Below are positions 53,681-62,352 of a stretch of 64,000 bases of DNA, piece by piece. Numbering within the stretch: position 1 is the first letter of the stretch; each line of letters opens with the position of its first letter. A model generated the notes under the pieces. The model made no database searches, was not told where the DNA came from, and saw nothing but the letters and a program-made list of their open reading frames with translations. The stretch is from an uncultured Bacteroidia bacterium (GTDB taxonomy: Bacteria; Bacteroidota; Bacteroidia; Bacteroidales; Prolixibacteraceae), in contig CAIXCY010000240.1 in NCBI GenBank assembly GCA_903918045.1, positions 55,403 through 119,402 of the forward strand. The letters run 5' to 3'. The position numbers were made by a program, and so were the translations under genes.

Positions 53681-56600
53681 TTAACGTCGTGAACATTGCA
53701 AACATCTCATCGCTTCGGCAATGGCATTCAGCTTATGAAAACCCTGGGGAACCTCCTCGAAATTGTTTTTTCGTTGCTCAATATCCAGGTATCTCATTTG
53801 TAACCGCTCATGTTCAACGGCAATCCCTTCTTCGTTTGTTTTAGGCGGCAACTCTATCGGTTCTCCGAGATTTAGTTTCCCTTTCCCCCCAAGATATTTA
53901 TCGATCGACTTTGCGGCATTTTTCCCGTCCGCAATGGCCGTAATCACGACATCGGAACCACGTGCCACGTCACCTCCCGCAAAAATTCCGGGTTGTGTCG
54001 TCATTTGGGTATCCGCGTTTACAATGAAGGTCCCCCAATCGGTAATTCCAACCTCTGCTTTTGTAATGAAAGGGAAATCGGAGTATTGGCTTACCGCTGG
54101 AATTGCAAGATCGATATTCAGCATAAAGTTCGAATCGGGAATCACAACAGGAACACGTCGCCCGTCTTTTCCAAACCTGCCGGGTTTCATTTTAATACAT
54201 TCAATTGCAGTCACCTTACCATTTCCAATAAAACGGACAGGAGCTACCAGCTCGTGCAGGATGATCCCCTCTTCTATGGCATCCTCAATCTCACGCTTGT
54301 CTGCAGGCATCTCCTCCTTGGTTCTACGATACAGAATATGCACTTTCTGAGCTCCTAAACGGAGCGCCGATCGGGCTGCATCAATTGCTGTACTACCGCC
54401 TCCGATAATTGAGACAATCCCGTCTACTACAACATCCTTCTTAAGGTTGATGTCGCGCAGGAAGTCCAGACCATGGTAAACGCCCTTTTTATCCTCTCCC
54501 TCGATCCCTATTTTTCGGGAAAGCTGCGTTCCTGTGGCAATATAAACAGCCTGATATTTTGATTTCAACTCGGGGAAGGTGATATCCCTCCCAATCTTTG
54601 AGTTGTAGATTATATTTATCCCCGATTGAATAATAGAGTCAATCTCTTTTCTCAAAGCCTCCTTCGGTAACCGGTATTCAGGAATTCCATAGGCCAGTAT
54701 ACCCCCTGCGACACTCTTTTCCTCATAAATATCAACCGTATAGCCCTGACGTGCCAAATAATATCCACAGGTCAGTCCCGAGGGTCCGGCGCCAATGATT
54801 GCCACACTTTTCCCATTCTTCTGAAAGATCAGACTTGTAAACGGTTCCCCCGAATTCAAGACATAATCGGCGGCATACCGTTTCAGATCGGCAATAGCAA
54901 TTGGTTCGTCGAGTTGTGCCCGACGGCACTTACTTTCGCACGGATGGGTGCAGACGCGACCACATATCGACGGGAAGGGGTTCTCCTGGCGGATCAGGTT
55001 ATAGGCATCACGCACCCTGCCGGCAGCAATAAGACTGATATACCCCGGAACATTCACCCCTGCAGGGCAGGCATTCTGACACGGGGAGATAAAAAGATCG
55101 CTGCAGACACCCGAACGACAATATTTCTGACGAATATGCTCATCGTATTCGTGGCGGAAGTATTTTAAGGTACTTAGAACAGGATTAGGGGCAGTCTGAC
55201 CCAATCCGCAGATTGCCGATTCCTTGATCGAATTACCCAGCTCGATCAAAAGCTCCACGTCACCTTCCTTACCCTGCCCTTTAGTAATCCGTTCAAGGAT
55301 TTCGAGCATCCGTTTTGTTCCGATACGGCAAGGGATACATTTTCCGCACGATTCATCCTGAACAAAATCCATAAAGAAACGGGCCATATCAACCATGCAG
55401 GTATCCTCATCGGCACAGATTAATCCACCCGATCCCATGATTGCTCCATGTTCAATTAACGAATCATAATCAATCGGAGTATTCAGATGACCCGGCGTCA
55501 GACAACCTCCGGATGGCCCACCGGTCTGGGCAACTTTAAAAGCTTTTCCTCTTGGGATTCCACCCCCGACTTCATATATAATTTCACCCAGGGTAATTCC
55601 CATTGAAACCTCAATAAGGCCTTTGTTTACAATATCTCCGGCCAGTGCAAACACCTTCGTCCCTTTACTTTTTGCAGTTCCGATTGCTGCATACCATTCT
55701 GATCCCTTAAAAATAATCGGGGCTATATTCCCAAATGTCTCTACATTATTGATGACTGTTGGTTTTCCGAACAGACCGTTCTGAACCGGGAATGGTGGTT
55801 TTTGTCTGGGTTCTCCCCTCTTTCCCTCAACCGAATCCATTAAGGCAGTCTCTTCACCGCACACAAAGGCTCCTGCTCCAATTCGAACTTCGATATCGAA
55901 ACTGAAATCACTTCTCATAATTTTCTCACCCAGAAGACCTAGTTCGCGGGCAGCCTTAATGGCGATAGTAAGCCGTTCAACAGCAATAGGATATTCTGCC
56001 CTGATATAGACAATTCCTTTCGATGCACCAATTGCGTAACCACCAATCAGCATCCCTTCAATCACTGAGTGGGCATCTCCCTCAAGCAGACTACGATCCA
56101 TAAAAGCGCCCGGATCACCCTCGTCGGCATTGCAGATAATATATTTCTGATCGCTTTTAGCTTTATTCGCCATTTCCCATTTTAAACCGGCAGGAAAACC
56201 ACCGCCACCACGTCCGCGTAATCCCGATTTCTTCACCTCATCAATAACCTTGAGAGGAGTCATTGAACCGAGAACCTTGGCAAGCGCGAAATAACCATTC
56301 CGTGAAATATACTCCTCAACCGAAGCATAATCAATAATCCCGCAATTGCGAAGAACAATCTTATATTGATTTTTAAAGAATGGGATATTATTCAGATTCG
56401 GGAGGACCTCCCGGGTGGAAGGGTCCTTATAACAGTATTTTTCAGCTATTTTCCCTTTTTTAATATGATGATCAACGATATACGTGGCACTTGCAGGATT
56501 AAGATTGCAATATAATGTATTGCCAGGATTGATGATCAGGGTTGGTCCAAGCGAACAGGCACCCATGCATCCTGTTAATTTAATACGAACCTTTGACTGA

Positions 56601-56767
56601 AGATTTGCATGTTCAAGGGCCTTGATAAATGCATCCTTGAACTCTTTACATTCAGAGGATAAACAACCGGCAGCATAGCAAATATGAGCAGTAAACTGAA
56701 ATTCCTTCTCATTATTCCGAAAATCGTCTTTTATCGCCTCTAAATCGTTGAATGTATTGATTTTCAT
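53681..56767 (-). CDS. HydB (NuoF)-GltD/NfnB fusion flavoprotein, set 1
   Basis: The 1028-residue protein reads as two enzymes in one chain. Residues 20-110 are a thioredoxin-like [2Fe-2S] domain (Cys30, 35, 67, 71). Residues 130-545 are NuoF (GRGGGGFPAGLKW at 185-197, the NADEGDPGAF loop, GAGAFVCGEETAL, and [4Fe-4S] Cys474, 477, 480 and 520). Residues 550-650 are a GltD-type two-cluster domain (Cys563, 567, 602, 606, 610, 614). Residues 650-1028 are a pyridine-nucleotide flavoprotein (FAD loop GAGPSG at 659-664, NAD(P) loop GGGSTA at 789-794, with VHILYRRTKEEMPAD). The second half replaces the ferredoxin tail of HydB. Such a protein could join NADH, NADPH and ferredoxin pools (inference). 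Confidence 0.9.
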   Translation of the reverse strand: MKINTFNDLEAIKDDFRNNEKEFQFTAHICYAAGCLSSECKEFKDAFIKALEHANLQSKVRIKLTGCMGACSLGPTLIINPGNTLYCNLNPASATYIVDHHIKKGKIAEKYCYKDPSTREVLPNLNNIPFFKNQYKIVLRNCGIIDYASVEEYISRNGYFALAKVLGSMTPLKVIDEVKKSGLRGRGGGGFPAGLKWEMANKAKSDQKYIICNADEGDPGAFMDRSLLEGDAHSVIEGMLIGGYAIGASKGIVYIRAEYPIAVERLTIAIKAARELGLLGEKIMRSDFSFDIEVRIGAGAFVCGEETALMDSVEGKRGEPRQKPPFPVQNGLFGKPTVINNVETFGNIAPIIFKGSEWYAAIGTAKSKGTKVFALAGDIVNKGLIEVSMGITLGEIIYEVGGGIPRGKAFKVAQTGGPSGGCLTPGHLNTPIDYDSLIEHGAIMGSGGLICADEDTCMVDMARFFMDFVQDESCGKCIPCRIGTKRMLEILERITKGQGKEGDVELLIELGNSIKESAICGLGQTAPNPVLSTLKYFRHEYDEHIRQKYCRSGVCSDLFISPCQNACPAGVNVPGYISLIAAGRVRDAYNLIRQENPFPSICGRVCTHPCESKCRRAQLDEPIAIADLKRYAADYVLNSGEPFTSLIFQKNGKSVAIIGAGPSGLTCGYYLARQGYTVDIYEEKSVAGGILAYGIPEYRLPKEALRKEIDSIIQSGINIIYNSKIGRDITFPELKSKYQAVYIATGTQLSRKIGIEGEDKKGVYHGLDFLRDINLKKDVVVDGIVSIIGGGSTAIDAARSALRLGAQKVHILYRRTKEEMPADKREIEDAIEEGIILHELVAPVRFIGNGKVTAIECIKMKPGRFGKDGRRVPVVIPDSNFMLNIDLAIPAVSQYSDFPFITKAEVGITDWGTFIVNADTQMTTQPGIFAGGDVARGSDVVITAIADGKNAAKSIDKYLGGKGKLNLGEPIELPPKTNEEGIAVEHERLQMRYLDIEQRKNNFEEVPQGFHKLNAIAEAMRCLQCSRR

Positions 56768-56854
56768 AACATTAAAGATGTGATTAGATGATACAATTTC
56801 TGATCCCTAGTCGTAATTTATTGGTTAATATTAATTCTTGAATTGCTCAGGAGT

Positions 56855-57355
56855 TTATTTGAGCATACCCAGAATCAACGGAATTTTGTTCGGATTTACC
56901 TGTTTGTAAACTTTTTTGTTGATAGTCATGGCAGGCGCCAATCCGCAGGCGCCGATACATCGCATGACAGAGAGCGAAAATATCTTATCTTCGGTGGTGG
57001 CTCCAACATCGATGCCCAGAACCGATTTCAACTTATTCAGAACCTCCTTACCTCCGCGCACATAACAGGCTGTACCCAGACAAATCGAAACGGTATATTT
57101 TCCTTTGGGCTGGGTGGAGAAAAAGGAGTAAAAAGTTAAAACGCTGTTAATTTTCGAGACGGATAGCTCCATCTGAACAGCAATGAAATGCTGAACTTCA
57201 ACGGGAAGATAACCGAAAATAGCCTGTGCCATATGCAAAATCTGGATCAGGTTACTCTCCTTCCGCTCATAATCGATGATGACATTTTTCAGAAGGTCGT
57301 ATTTCTCCTGTTCAGTCATCGTTAGAACATTGCAAACTTCGTCTGTGGTAATCAT
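56855..57355 (-). CDS. hydC: NuoE-like [2Fe-2S] hydrogenase subunit HydC, set 1
   Basis: The 166-residue protein has the NuoE fold: helical N-terminus (NLIQILHMAQAIFGYLP) and [2Fe-2S] ligands in CLGTAC (near 92-97) and CIGAC (near 133-137). It is the first gene of the six-gene hydrogenase operon and lies 87 bases before the fusion hydB. A canonical AAGGAGG Shine-Dalgarno (minus strand, 57363-57369) stands 7 bases before the ATG, unusual for this phylum and a sign of strong translation. Confidence 0.92.
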   Translation of the reverse strand: MITTDEVCNVLTMTEQEKYDLLKNVIIDYERKESNLIQILHMAQAIFGYLPVEVQHFIAVQMELSVSKINSVLTFYSFFSTQPKGKYTVSICLGTACYVRGGKEVLNKLKSVLGIDVGATTEDKIFSLSVMRCIGACGLAPAMTINKKVYKQVNPNKIPLILGMLK

Positions 57356-57362
57356 TTTCCGG

Positions 57363-57369
57363 CCTCCTT
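57363..57369 (-). promoter_or_regulatory. Strong Shine-Dalgarno of hydC set 1
   Basis: AAGGAGG on the minus strand, seven bases before the ATG at 57355. Most genes here have no such element, and it supports the chosen start. Confidence 0.6.
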
Positions 57370-57418
57370 ACAATTGGGTTAACAGAATATATGATGTGAA
57401 CTGTTGTCTGCTGAAGTA

Positions 57419-57462
57419 TAGGAATTCCTAAAATCGTTAGTTTGGAATACCTCTCAAATATA
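57419..57462 (-). promoter_or_regulatory. Putative hydrogenase operon promoter with palindrome
   Basis: TATATTTG on the minus strand (57455-57462) fits a -7 element. Downstream in the leader is a perfect 12-bp palindrome TAGGAATTCCTA (57419-57430) that could bind a regulator. No clear -33 TTTG was found at the usual distance. Confidence 0.4.
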
Positions 57463-57511
57463 AAAAATCTTTATCAATATAAAGCTGATTTTTGTTGGGT
57501 GATATAAAAAT

Positions 57512-57544
57512 AGTGAAGGCCTCACTTTGGGTGAAGCCTTCACT
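57512..57544 (-). terminator. Rho-independent terminator of the GH92 gene
   Basis: Arms AGTGAAGGC (57512-57520) and GCCTTCACT (57536-57544) pair perfectly. Read on the minus strand the stem runs into ATTTTTATA. It insulates the hydrogenase operon from GH92 transcription. Confidence 0.85.
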
Positions 57545-57561
57545 GTCAATTAGCAGGTTTA

Positions 57562-59772
57562 CTATTTAAACAAGCTCTTATTTGGCTCGGCACCCATGGT
57601 AAATTCGAGGGTTCCGCCATCGATGATTTCCTGATGGGTAATATATGGACGATCGAGAACCTGACCGTTGAGTTTTACCTCCTGAATATATTTGTTAGTC
57701 AGCGAAGCCACTGGTGCCTTCATGGTGAAGATTTTGCCGGATCCGACTTCAACTTTGGCTTCCTGGACAATCGGTGATCCAAACTGATATTTAAGATCTG
57801 AGGGGTTAACCGGGTAGAAGCCCATTGCACTGAAGACATACCACGCCGACATCTGTCCGCAATCCTCATTACCGCTAAGACCACTTGGTTTATCGGCATA
57901 TAAGGTTGTCTGAATCTGCCGGTTTATCTCCTGGGTACGCCATGCACGTCCTGCAAAATCAAAAAGGAATGAGGTTTGATGCCCCGGTTCATTACCATGC
58001 GCATAAGCGCCAATCAGCCCTGAAATATCCGGTGAAGCATTTTTCCCTTTGACCCCTTCCTTAACGACAAATAACGAATCGAGTTTGTCAGCAAAAGCAT
58101 CCTTTCCGCCAAGGAGCTCAATTAATCCGGGAACATTCTGAGGAACAAGCCATAAATACTGCCAGCCATTACCTTCGGTATAATCACTCCCTTCATGATT
58201 TGAAGCAGAAGGATCAAACGGAGTTGTCCACTGACCGTTGCTTAATTTCCCCCGCATGAAACGGGTCCCCTTGTCGTAATACTGCCTGTAACTTTCAGAA
58301 CGCTTTGAGAAATAGGCAGCATCAGCTGTCTTACCCAGTTTTTGAGCAACTGCTGCGACACACCAGTCATCAATTGCTACCTCAAGTGATTTGGCAACCG
58401 ATTGCGAAATCTTATCGGCAGGCATATATCCTAGTTTATCGTAGAGGCCCATGCCATCACGGTCGTGCAATGAGGTAGCTTTCATCGCCTCAAAGGCAAG
58501 CTCATGATCGAAATCACCAACTCCTTTTAAAAGTGCTTCGGCAATAACTGCGATCGAATGATTTCCTACCATGCAGAAGGTTTCGTTACCTTCGAGTTCC
58601 CAGACCGGAAGAATACCGGTTTGTTTGTATTGATCAAGCATGGTCTTCACCATATCATTTACCCTGGTTTGTTGAGTCAGGGTAAATAACGGGTGCAAAG
58701 CCCGGTAAGTATCCCAAATTGAGAAAACTGTATAGCGGTTATATCCATTAGCCTTTTGAACGTCACCTTTGATTCCTTTAAACTCGCCGTTTGAGTCAGA
58801 GAACAATGCAGGTGCGACCATTGTATGGTAGAGCGAAGTATAGAAAATTCGTTTTTGAGCCAAATCATTTGACTGGATCTTTATTTTTGAAAGCTCTTTT
58901 TCCCAGGCATCGGAAGCTGCCTTCTGAGTCGCCTCAAAGTCCCAGTCCGGCAAGGAACCATCCAGATTCGCAAGCGCATTCTCAATACTAACCGATGAAA
59001 CACCCACCTTGGCCAACACCTGTTTCTTATTGAATTTTAATAATCCAACGGTTCTAGCCTCACCACCCACTGTGGTTATTTCTGATTTTGCGATTGGGGT
59101 TAAAAACCGGACTACAAAATAGACATGCTGATCAACAGCCCATCCGTGTGACAACCGGACACCGGTAACCAAAGTGCTATCGACAATTTTAAGTGAAGTC
59201 TGATAAGGTTTATCCCAGTTGATTGCAAAACCAAGGTTTATCAGCAAATTGTTCTCCCCTCCTTCGGGAAAGGTATACCGATGCAATCCGGCCCTTTCGG
59301 TGACAGTAAATTCAGCTTTTACGCCACTGTTTTTCAGTAAGACACTGTAATAACCCACGTGGGCAATTTCATCTTTATGGTTATATTTCCCGGCATAGCG
59401 GGAGACAAATGCTTCATTTTTTTCACCTTCCTTAAAAGTAACTTCAGAGGTCACCGGAAGAAAGGAGATATCGGCCAGATCGCCAATTCCTGTTCCGCTT
59501 AAATGGAGGTGACTAAATCCTGCCACAATGCTATCCGAATAGTGGTAACCGGAGCACCAGTCCCATCCCTGGGTTCCGTTGTCGGGGCTTAGCTGGATTT
59601 GTCCGAAAGGGAATGCTGCTCCTGGGTAGGTATGACCGTGGTCACCGGTACCGATGAAGGGATCGACAAAGTCGGTAAGGCGGTCGGGTTGCTCAGCTTT
59701 TTTAGGAGCTGGCGCTGTGCAGGAGGCCAAAAGAATCAATCCGATCGAAAAAACAGAAAATATTCTTATCAT
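57562..59772 (-). CDS. GH92 family alpha-mannosidase-like lipoprotein
   Basis: From the ATG at 59772 the protein has 736 residues. It starts with a lipoprotein signal (MIRIFSVFSIGLILLASC, lipobox LASC). GH92 marks include DFVDPFIGTGDHGHTYPGAAFPFGQ near the mature N-terminus, FSIWDTYRALHPLFTL, GNEPGHQTSFLFDFAG and GLSGNEDCGQMSAWYVFSAMGFYPV with the catalytic acidic residues. These are calcium-dependent exo-alpha-mannosidases acting on N-glycan or yeast mannan at the cell surface. The longer frame to 59871 adds 33 residues before the signal peptide and is rejected. Confidence 0.92.
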   Translation of the reverse strand: MIRIFSVFSIGLILLASCTAPAPKKAEQPDRLTDFVDPFIGTGDHGHTYPGAAFPFGQIQLSPDNGTQGWDWCSGYHYSDSIVAGFSHLHLSGTGIGDLADISFLPVTSEVTFKEGEKNEAFVSRYAGKYNHKDEIAHVGYYSVLLKNSGVKAEFTVTERAGLHRYTFPEGGENNLLINLGFAINWDKPYQTSLKIVDSTLVTGVRLSHGWAVDQHVYFVVRFLTPIAKSEITTVGGEARTVGLLKFNKKQVLAKVGVSSVSIENALANLDGSLPDWDFEATQKAASDAWEKELSKIKIQSNDLAQKRIFYTSLYHTMVAPALFSDSNGEFKGIKGDVQKANGYNRYTVFSIWDTYRALHPLFTLTQQTRVNDMVKTMLDQYKQTGILPVWELEGNETFCMVGNHSIAVIAEALLKGVGDFDHELAFEAMKATSLHDRDGMGLYDKLGYMPADKISQSVAKSLEVAIDDWCVAAVAQKLGKTADAAYFSKRSESYRQYYDKGTRFMRGKLSNGQWTTPFDPSASNHEGSDYTEGNGWQYLWLVPQNVPGLIELLGGKDAFADKLDSLFVVKEGVKGKNASPDISGLIGAYAHGNEPGHQTSFLFDFAGRAWRTQEINRQIQTTLYADKPSGLSGNEDCGQMSAWYVFSAMGFYPVNPSDLKYQFGSPIVQEAKVEVGSGKIFTMKAPVASLTNKYIQEVKLNGQVLDRPYITHQEIIDGGTLEFTMGAEPNKSLFK

Positions 59773-59929
59773 GATTTGATGGTTAAAACGATTTGAGGCA
59801 AAAATACGGAAAAGGTGGTAAAACCTGATCTTTGTAATTTTAAAATACTGAATTAAGAATAAAATAGTCAAATAAAAGGCGTAACTTTAACTGTAGAATT
59901 GGCACTAGGTTTAAAGGACCTCATAAATT

Positions 59930-60670
59930 ATGACCTATAACCCTCAAATACATCATCGTCGTTCAATTCGTCTGAAAGGTTACGATTATTCGCAGCAGGG
60001 GTTGTATTTTATTACAATGTGCGTGCAGAACAGGAAAAATCTATTTGGGAAAATTGATTCAGTCGGGGCAACCCTGCGTGGCTTGCCTGAAATGAGATTG
60101 AATGATGCCGGGAAAATGGTCGAGCGATGGTATTGTGAATTAGAAAATAAATATCCCGATAAACAATGTCACGAGATGATTATCATGCCCAATCATATCC
60201 ATTATATTATTGAAAATTTGAATGTAGGCATTCAAATTGATCGAACGGATTCAATGGTCGAAATGGACGGGATGGATGAAACGGACGGGATGGATGAAAC
60301 GGATGAAACGGATGGAATGGATGAAACGGATGGAATGGACGCCCACGTAGGGGCGCCCCTACGTGGGTGTCCATTCATCAATCACCACCCAAATATTAAC
60401 GATAATGATTCAAAAAATGAAAAATATGGATTGCAAAATAAAAAATACCACGTCACAATTGGAGATTTGGTGGATTGGTTCAAAACAATGACCACCAACG
60501 AATATATACGAGGTGTTAAACAATTCGGATGGCCACGGTTTGATGGCAAATTGTGGCAGCGAAATTATTACGAACACATTATTCGGTCGACAGGAGATTT
60601 CGAACGCATTGCAAATTACATCATTAATAATCCTGCAAAATGGAATAACGATAAATTTCACAATAAATAG
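59930..60670 (+). CDS. REP-associated tyrosine transposase (Y1, IS200-like)
   Basis: The 246-residue protein has the RAYT/Y1 layout: RRSIRLKGYDYSQQGLYFITMCVQNR at the start, the HIH metal motif in MIIMPNHIHYII near 85-96, and a C-terminal LWQRNYYEHIIRS...ANYIINNPAKW with the catalytic Tyr region. Between them is an unusual insert of about 45 residues, an Asp/Met/Glu/Thr repeat (DETDGM units) followed by VGAPLRGCPF, which encodes a REP-like palindrome. A second degenerate copy gives VGATLRGLP near residues 46-54. The protein may still be active because the insert lies between conserved blocks. RAYTs move or copy REP hairpins. Confidence 0.83.
   Translation: MTYNPQIHHRRSIRLKGYDYSQQGLYFITMCVQNRKNLFGKIDSVGATLRGLPEMRLNDAGKMVERWYCELENKYPDKQCHEMIIMPNHIHYIIENLNVGIQIDRTDSMVEMDGMDETDGMDETDETDGMDETDGMDAHVGAPLRGCPFINHHPNINDNDSKNEKYGLQNKKYHVTIGDLVDWFKTMTTNEYIRGVKQFGWPRFDGKLWQRNYYEHIIRSTGDFERIANYIINNPAKWNNDKFHNK
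60062..60087 (+). repeat. Degenerate REP-like half element in the transposase gene
   Basis: CGGGGCAACCCTGCGTGGC resembles one side of the palindrome at 60342-60367 (AGGGGCGCCCCTACGTGGG) and encodes the similar peptide VGATLRGLP. It looks like an older, decayed copy. Confidence 0.5.
60256..60340 (+). repeat. In-frame tandem repeat in the transposase gene
   Basis: Repeats of the 18-bp unit GATGAAACGGATGGAATG, with 9-bp half units and small variants, encode DETDGM. It abuts the palindrome that follows. The unit is a multiple of three, so copy-number change keeps the frame. Confidence 0.8.
60333..60376. repeat. REP-like perfect palindrome inside the transposase gene
   Basis: The centre 60342-60367 is a perfect 26-bp palindrome with arms CCCACGTAGGGGC. 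After one G/T mismatch pair it extends by 8 more matching bases each side (GAATGGAC / GTCCATTC), for 44 bp in all. It is GC-rich in an AT-rich gene. Confidence 0.88.
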
Positions 60671-60691
60671 ATCCCCATATTTTTCCGGTTA

Positions 60692-62080
60692 TCAAATCTC
60701 ATTCGTAAACCTCTCTGCCTTTTTCTGATCAAAGGCATTCTCCCATTTGGCCATTACGATTGTGGCGGTGCAGTTTCCGATCACATTAACCGTTGTGCGG
60801 GCCATATCCATTAAGACATCGATTCCAAGAATCAGGAATACAGGTGTTGTGGGAAGGCCGAAACTGGAGAGGGTACCCAGCAAGACCACCAATGAGGCAC
60901 GCGATACACCGGCAACACCTTTGCTTGTAAGCATTAGAACGAAACACATTGCCACCTGTTGTCCGATTGAGAGGTCGACCCCCGCCACCTGAGCCACAAA
61001 GATACAGGCCAGGGAGAGGTAAAGAGATGTTCCGTCAAGATTAAAACTATATCCTGTAGGAATTACGAAAGCCACAATTTCGCGCGGGACACCAAACCGC
61101 TCCATCGACTCAAGGGCTGCAGGGAGCGCCGACTCTGAATTTGCTGTTGCGAAGGCTATTGATGCCGGTTCACTCACAGCGATAAGATATTTTTTAAATG
61201 GAATTTTCAGCGCAAGGACCAGCGGAAAGATAACCAACAGAAGAAAAGCGATAAGAGCCACATATAATGTTGCCAGTAATTTTAATAAGCTGGTCAGGAC
61301 ATCCATTCCCAGCTGGCCGATTGTAAAGGCGATGGCAGCAAAAACGGCTACCGGCGCATAATACATGATGATATTTGTAAACTTGAACATCGCCTCGGCA
61401 AGGCTTCCTGTGAAACGCAACATCGGAGAGCGAAACTTCTCACCGATTTTTGCCACAGCTATTCCAAAAATGATACTGAAAACCACCACCTGAAGGATGT
61501 TTCCTTCAAATACCGATTTGACAATATTTTCGGGAAACATATTCAAGAGAAAACCGGACCAGCTGTGTGCTTTCACCACCGCTTCCGGAGCATTGGCCAC
61601 TGCGGGCAGTACAACTCCAACTCCGGCTTTGCTCAGATTTATTGCAACAAGCCCGATGACCAGCGCAATAGTGGAAACGATTTCAAAATAGAGTATTGAT
61701 TTCCAGCCCAGCCTTCCAATCAATTTTAGATCATTGTGTCCTGCAATTCCATTAACCAGAGTGGCAAAGATCAGCGGGGCAATAATCGTTTTGATCAGCC
61801 TTAAAAAGATATCGCTCAGGAATTGCATGTTCTTAGCTACTTCAGGCAGATCGAAGCCAAACTCGGCGCCTGCCACGATACTAATCAGGATCCAGATTGT
61901 TAACGACCTGCTATTTATCGCAAATAGCAGCAGCAAGATGACATTTACAATACGGAGGGAAGTAAAAAAAACAGAATCTATCTGAACAAACTTATAGGAG
62001 GTAAGCGCAAAAATTAGGATTGTAATACTTGATATTATTATGCAAGCCAAATTTAACGAGTGACTATATTTTTTCATCAT
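60692..62080 (-). CDS. Dicarboxylate/amino acid:cation symporter (DAACS family)
   Basis: The 462-residue membrane protein has the GltP/DctA fold. Marks are FLRLIKTIIAPLIFATLVNGIAG, the serine-rich reentrant loop FATANSESALPAALESM, the substrate-binding PTGYSFNLDGTSLYLSLACIFVAQ (TM7 NxDG), and SKGVAGVSRASLVVLLGTL. It takes up glutamate, aspartate or C4-dicarboxylates with H+ or Na+. The N-terminus (about 60 residues) is longer than in GltP, adding two hydrophobic segments. It is convergent with the transposase gene. Confidence 0.9.
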   Translation of the reverse strand: MMKKYSHSLNLACIIISSITILIFALTSYKFVQIDSVFFTSLRIVNVILLLLFAINSRSLTIWILISIVAGAEFGFDLPEVAKNMQFLSDIFLRLIKTIIAPLIFATLVNGIAGHNDLKLIGRLGWKSILYFEIVSTIALVIGLVAINLSKAGVGVVLPAVANAPEAVVKAHSWSGFLLNMFPENIVKSVFEGNILQVVVFSIIFGIAVAKIGEKFRSPMLRFTGSLAEAMFKFTNIIMYYAPVAVFAAIAFTIGQLGMDVLTSLLKLLATLYVALIAFLLLVIFPLVLALKIPFKKYLIAVSEPASIAFATANSESALPAALESMERFGVPREIVAFVIPTGYSFNLDGTSLYLSLACIFVAQVAGVDLSIGQQVAMCFVLMLTSKGVAGVSRASLVVLLGTLSSFGLPTTPVFLILGIDVLMDMARTTVNVIGNCTATIVMAKWENAFDQKKAERFTNEI

Positions 62081-62352
62081 CGGGAATCGTTATGATTAGT
62101 GAAATGAGTTTCGATTCCTTTAGAAGAAATGAACCGCTATTAAAATTCAAAAGTAAAAAAAAATGGGTAATTTAAAATGATATCGTTTCTGGAATTTACC
62201 ATTCGTATAACATAAACATGGTATAAAGATTACCTTATTAAAGGGATTTTAAAATCATTCTAATTAAGCGTAATTCGTGCTTTGGAATATCCCACCAATT
62301 AAGTGGATGTCGGACAATCAAAATTTAGAGGTAATTAAAGAAAATTGAAAAT

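Noticed and set aside
53763..54350. 195-codon plus-strand frame opposite the HydB fusion
   Set aside because: Antisense shadow of a conserved flavoprotein, with no start context or family resemblance.
57562..59871. Start of the GH92 gene at 59871
   Set aside because: It would place 33 residues before a clear lipoprotein signal (LASC) that begins at 59772.
62081..62352. Riboswitch or leader RNA before cysD
   Set aside because: I saw no recognisable conserved core in this 272-base gap, only weak AT-rich pairing.
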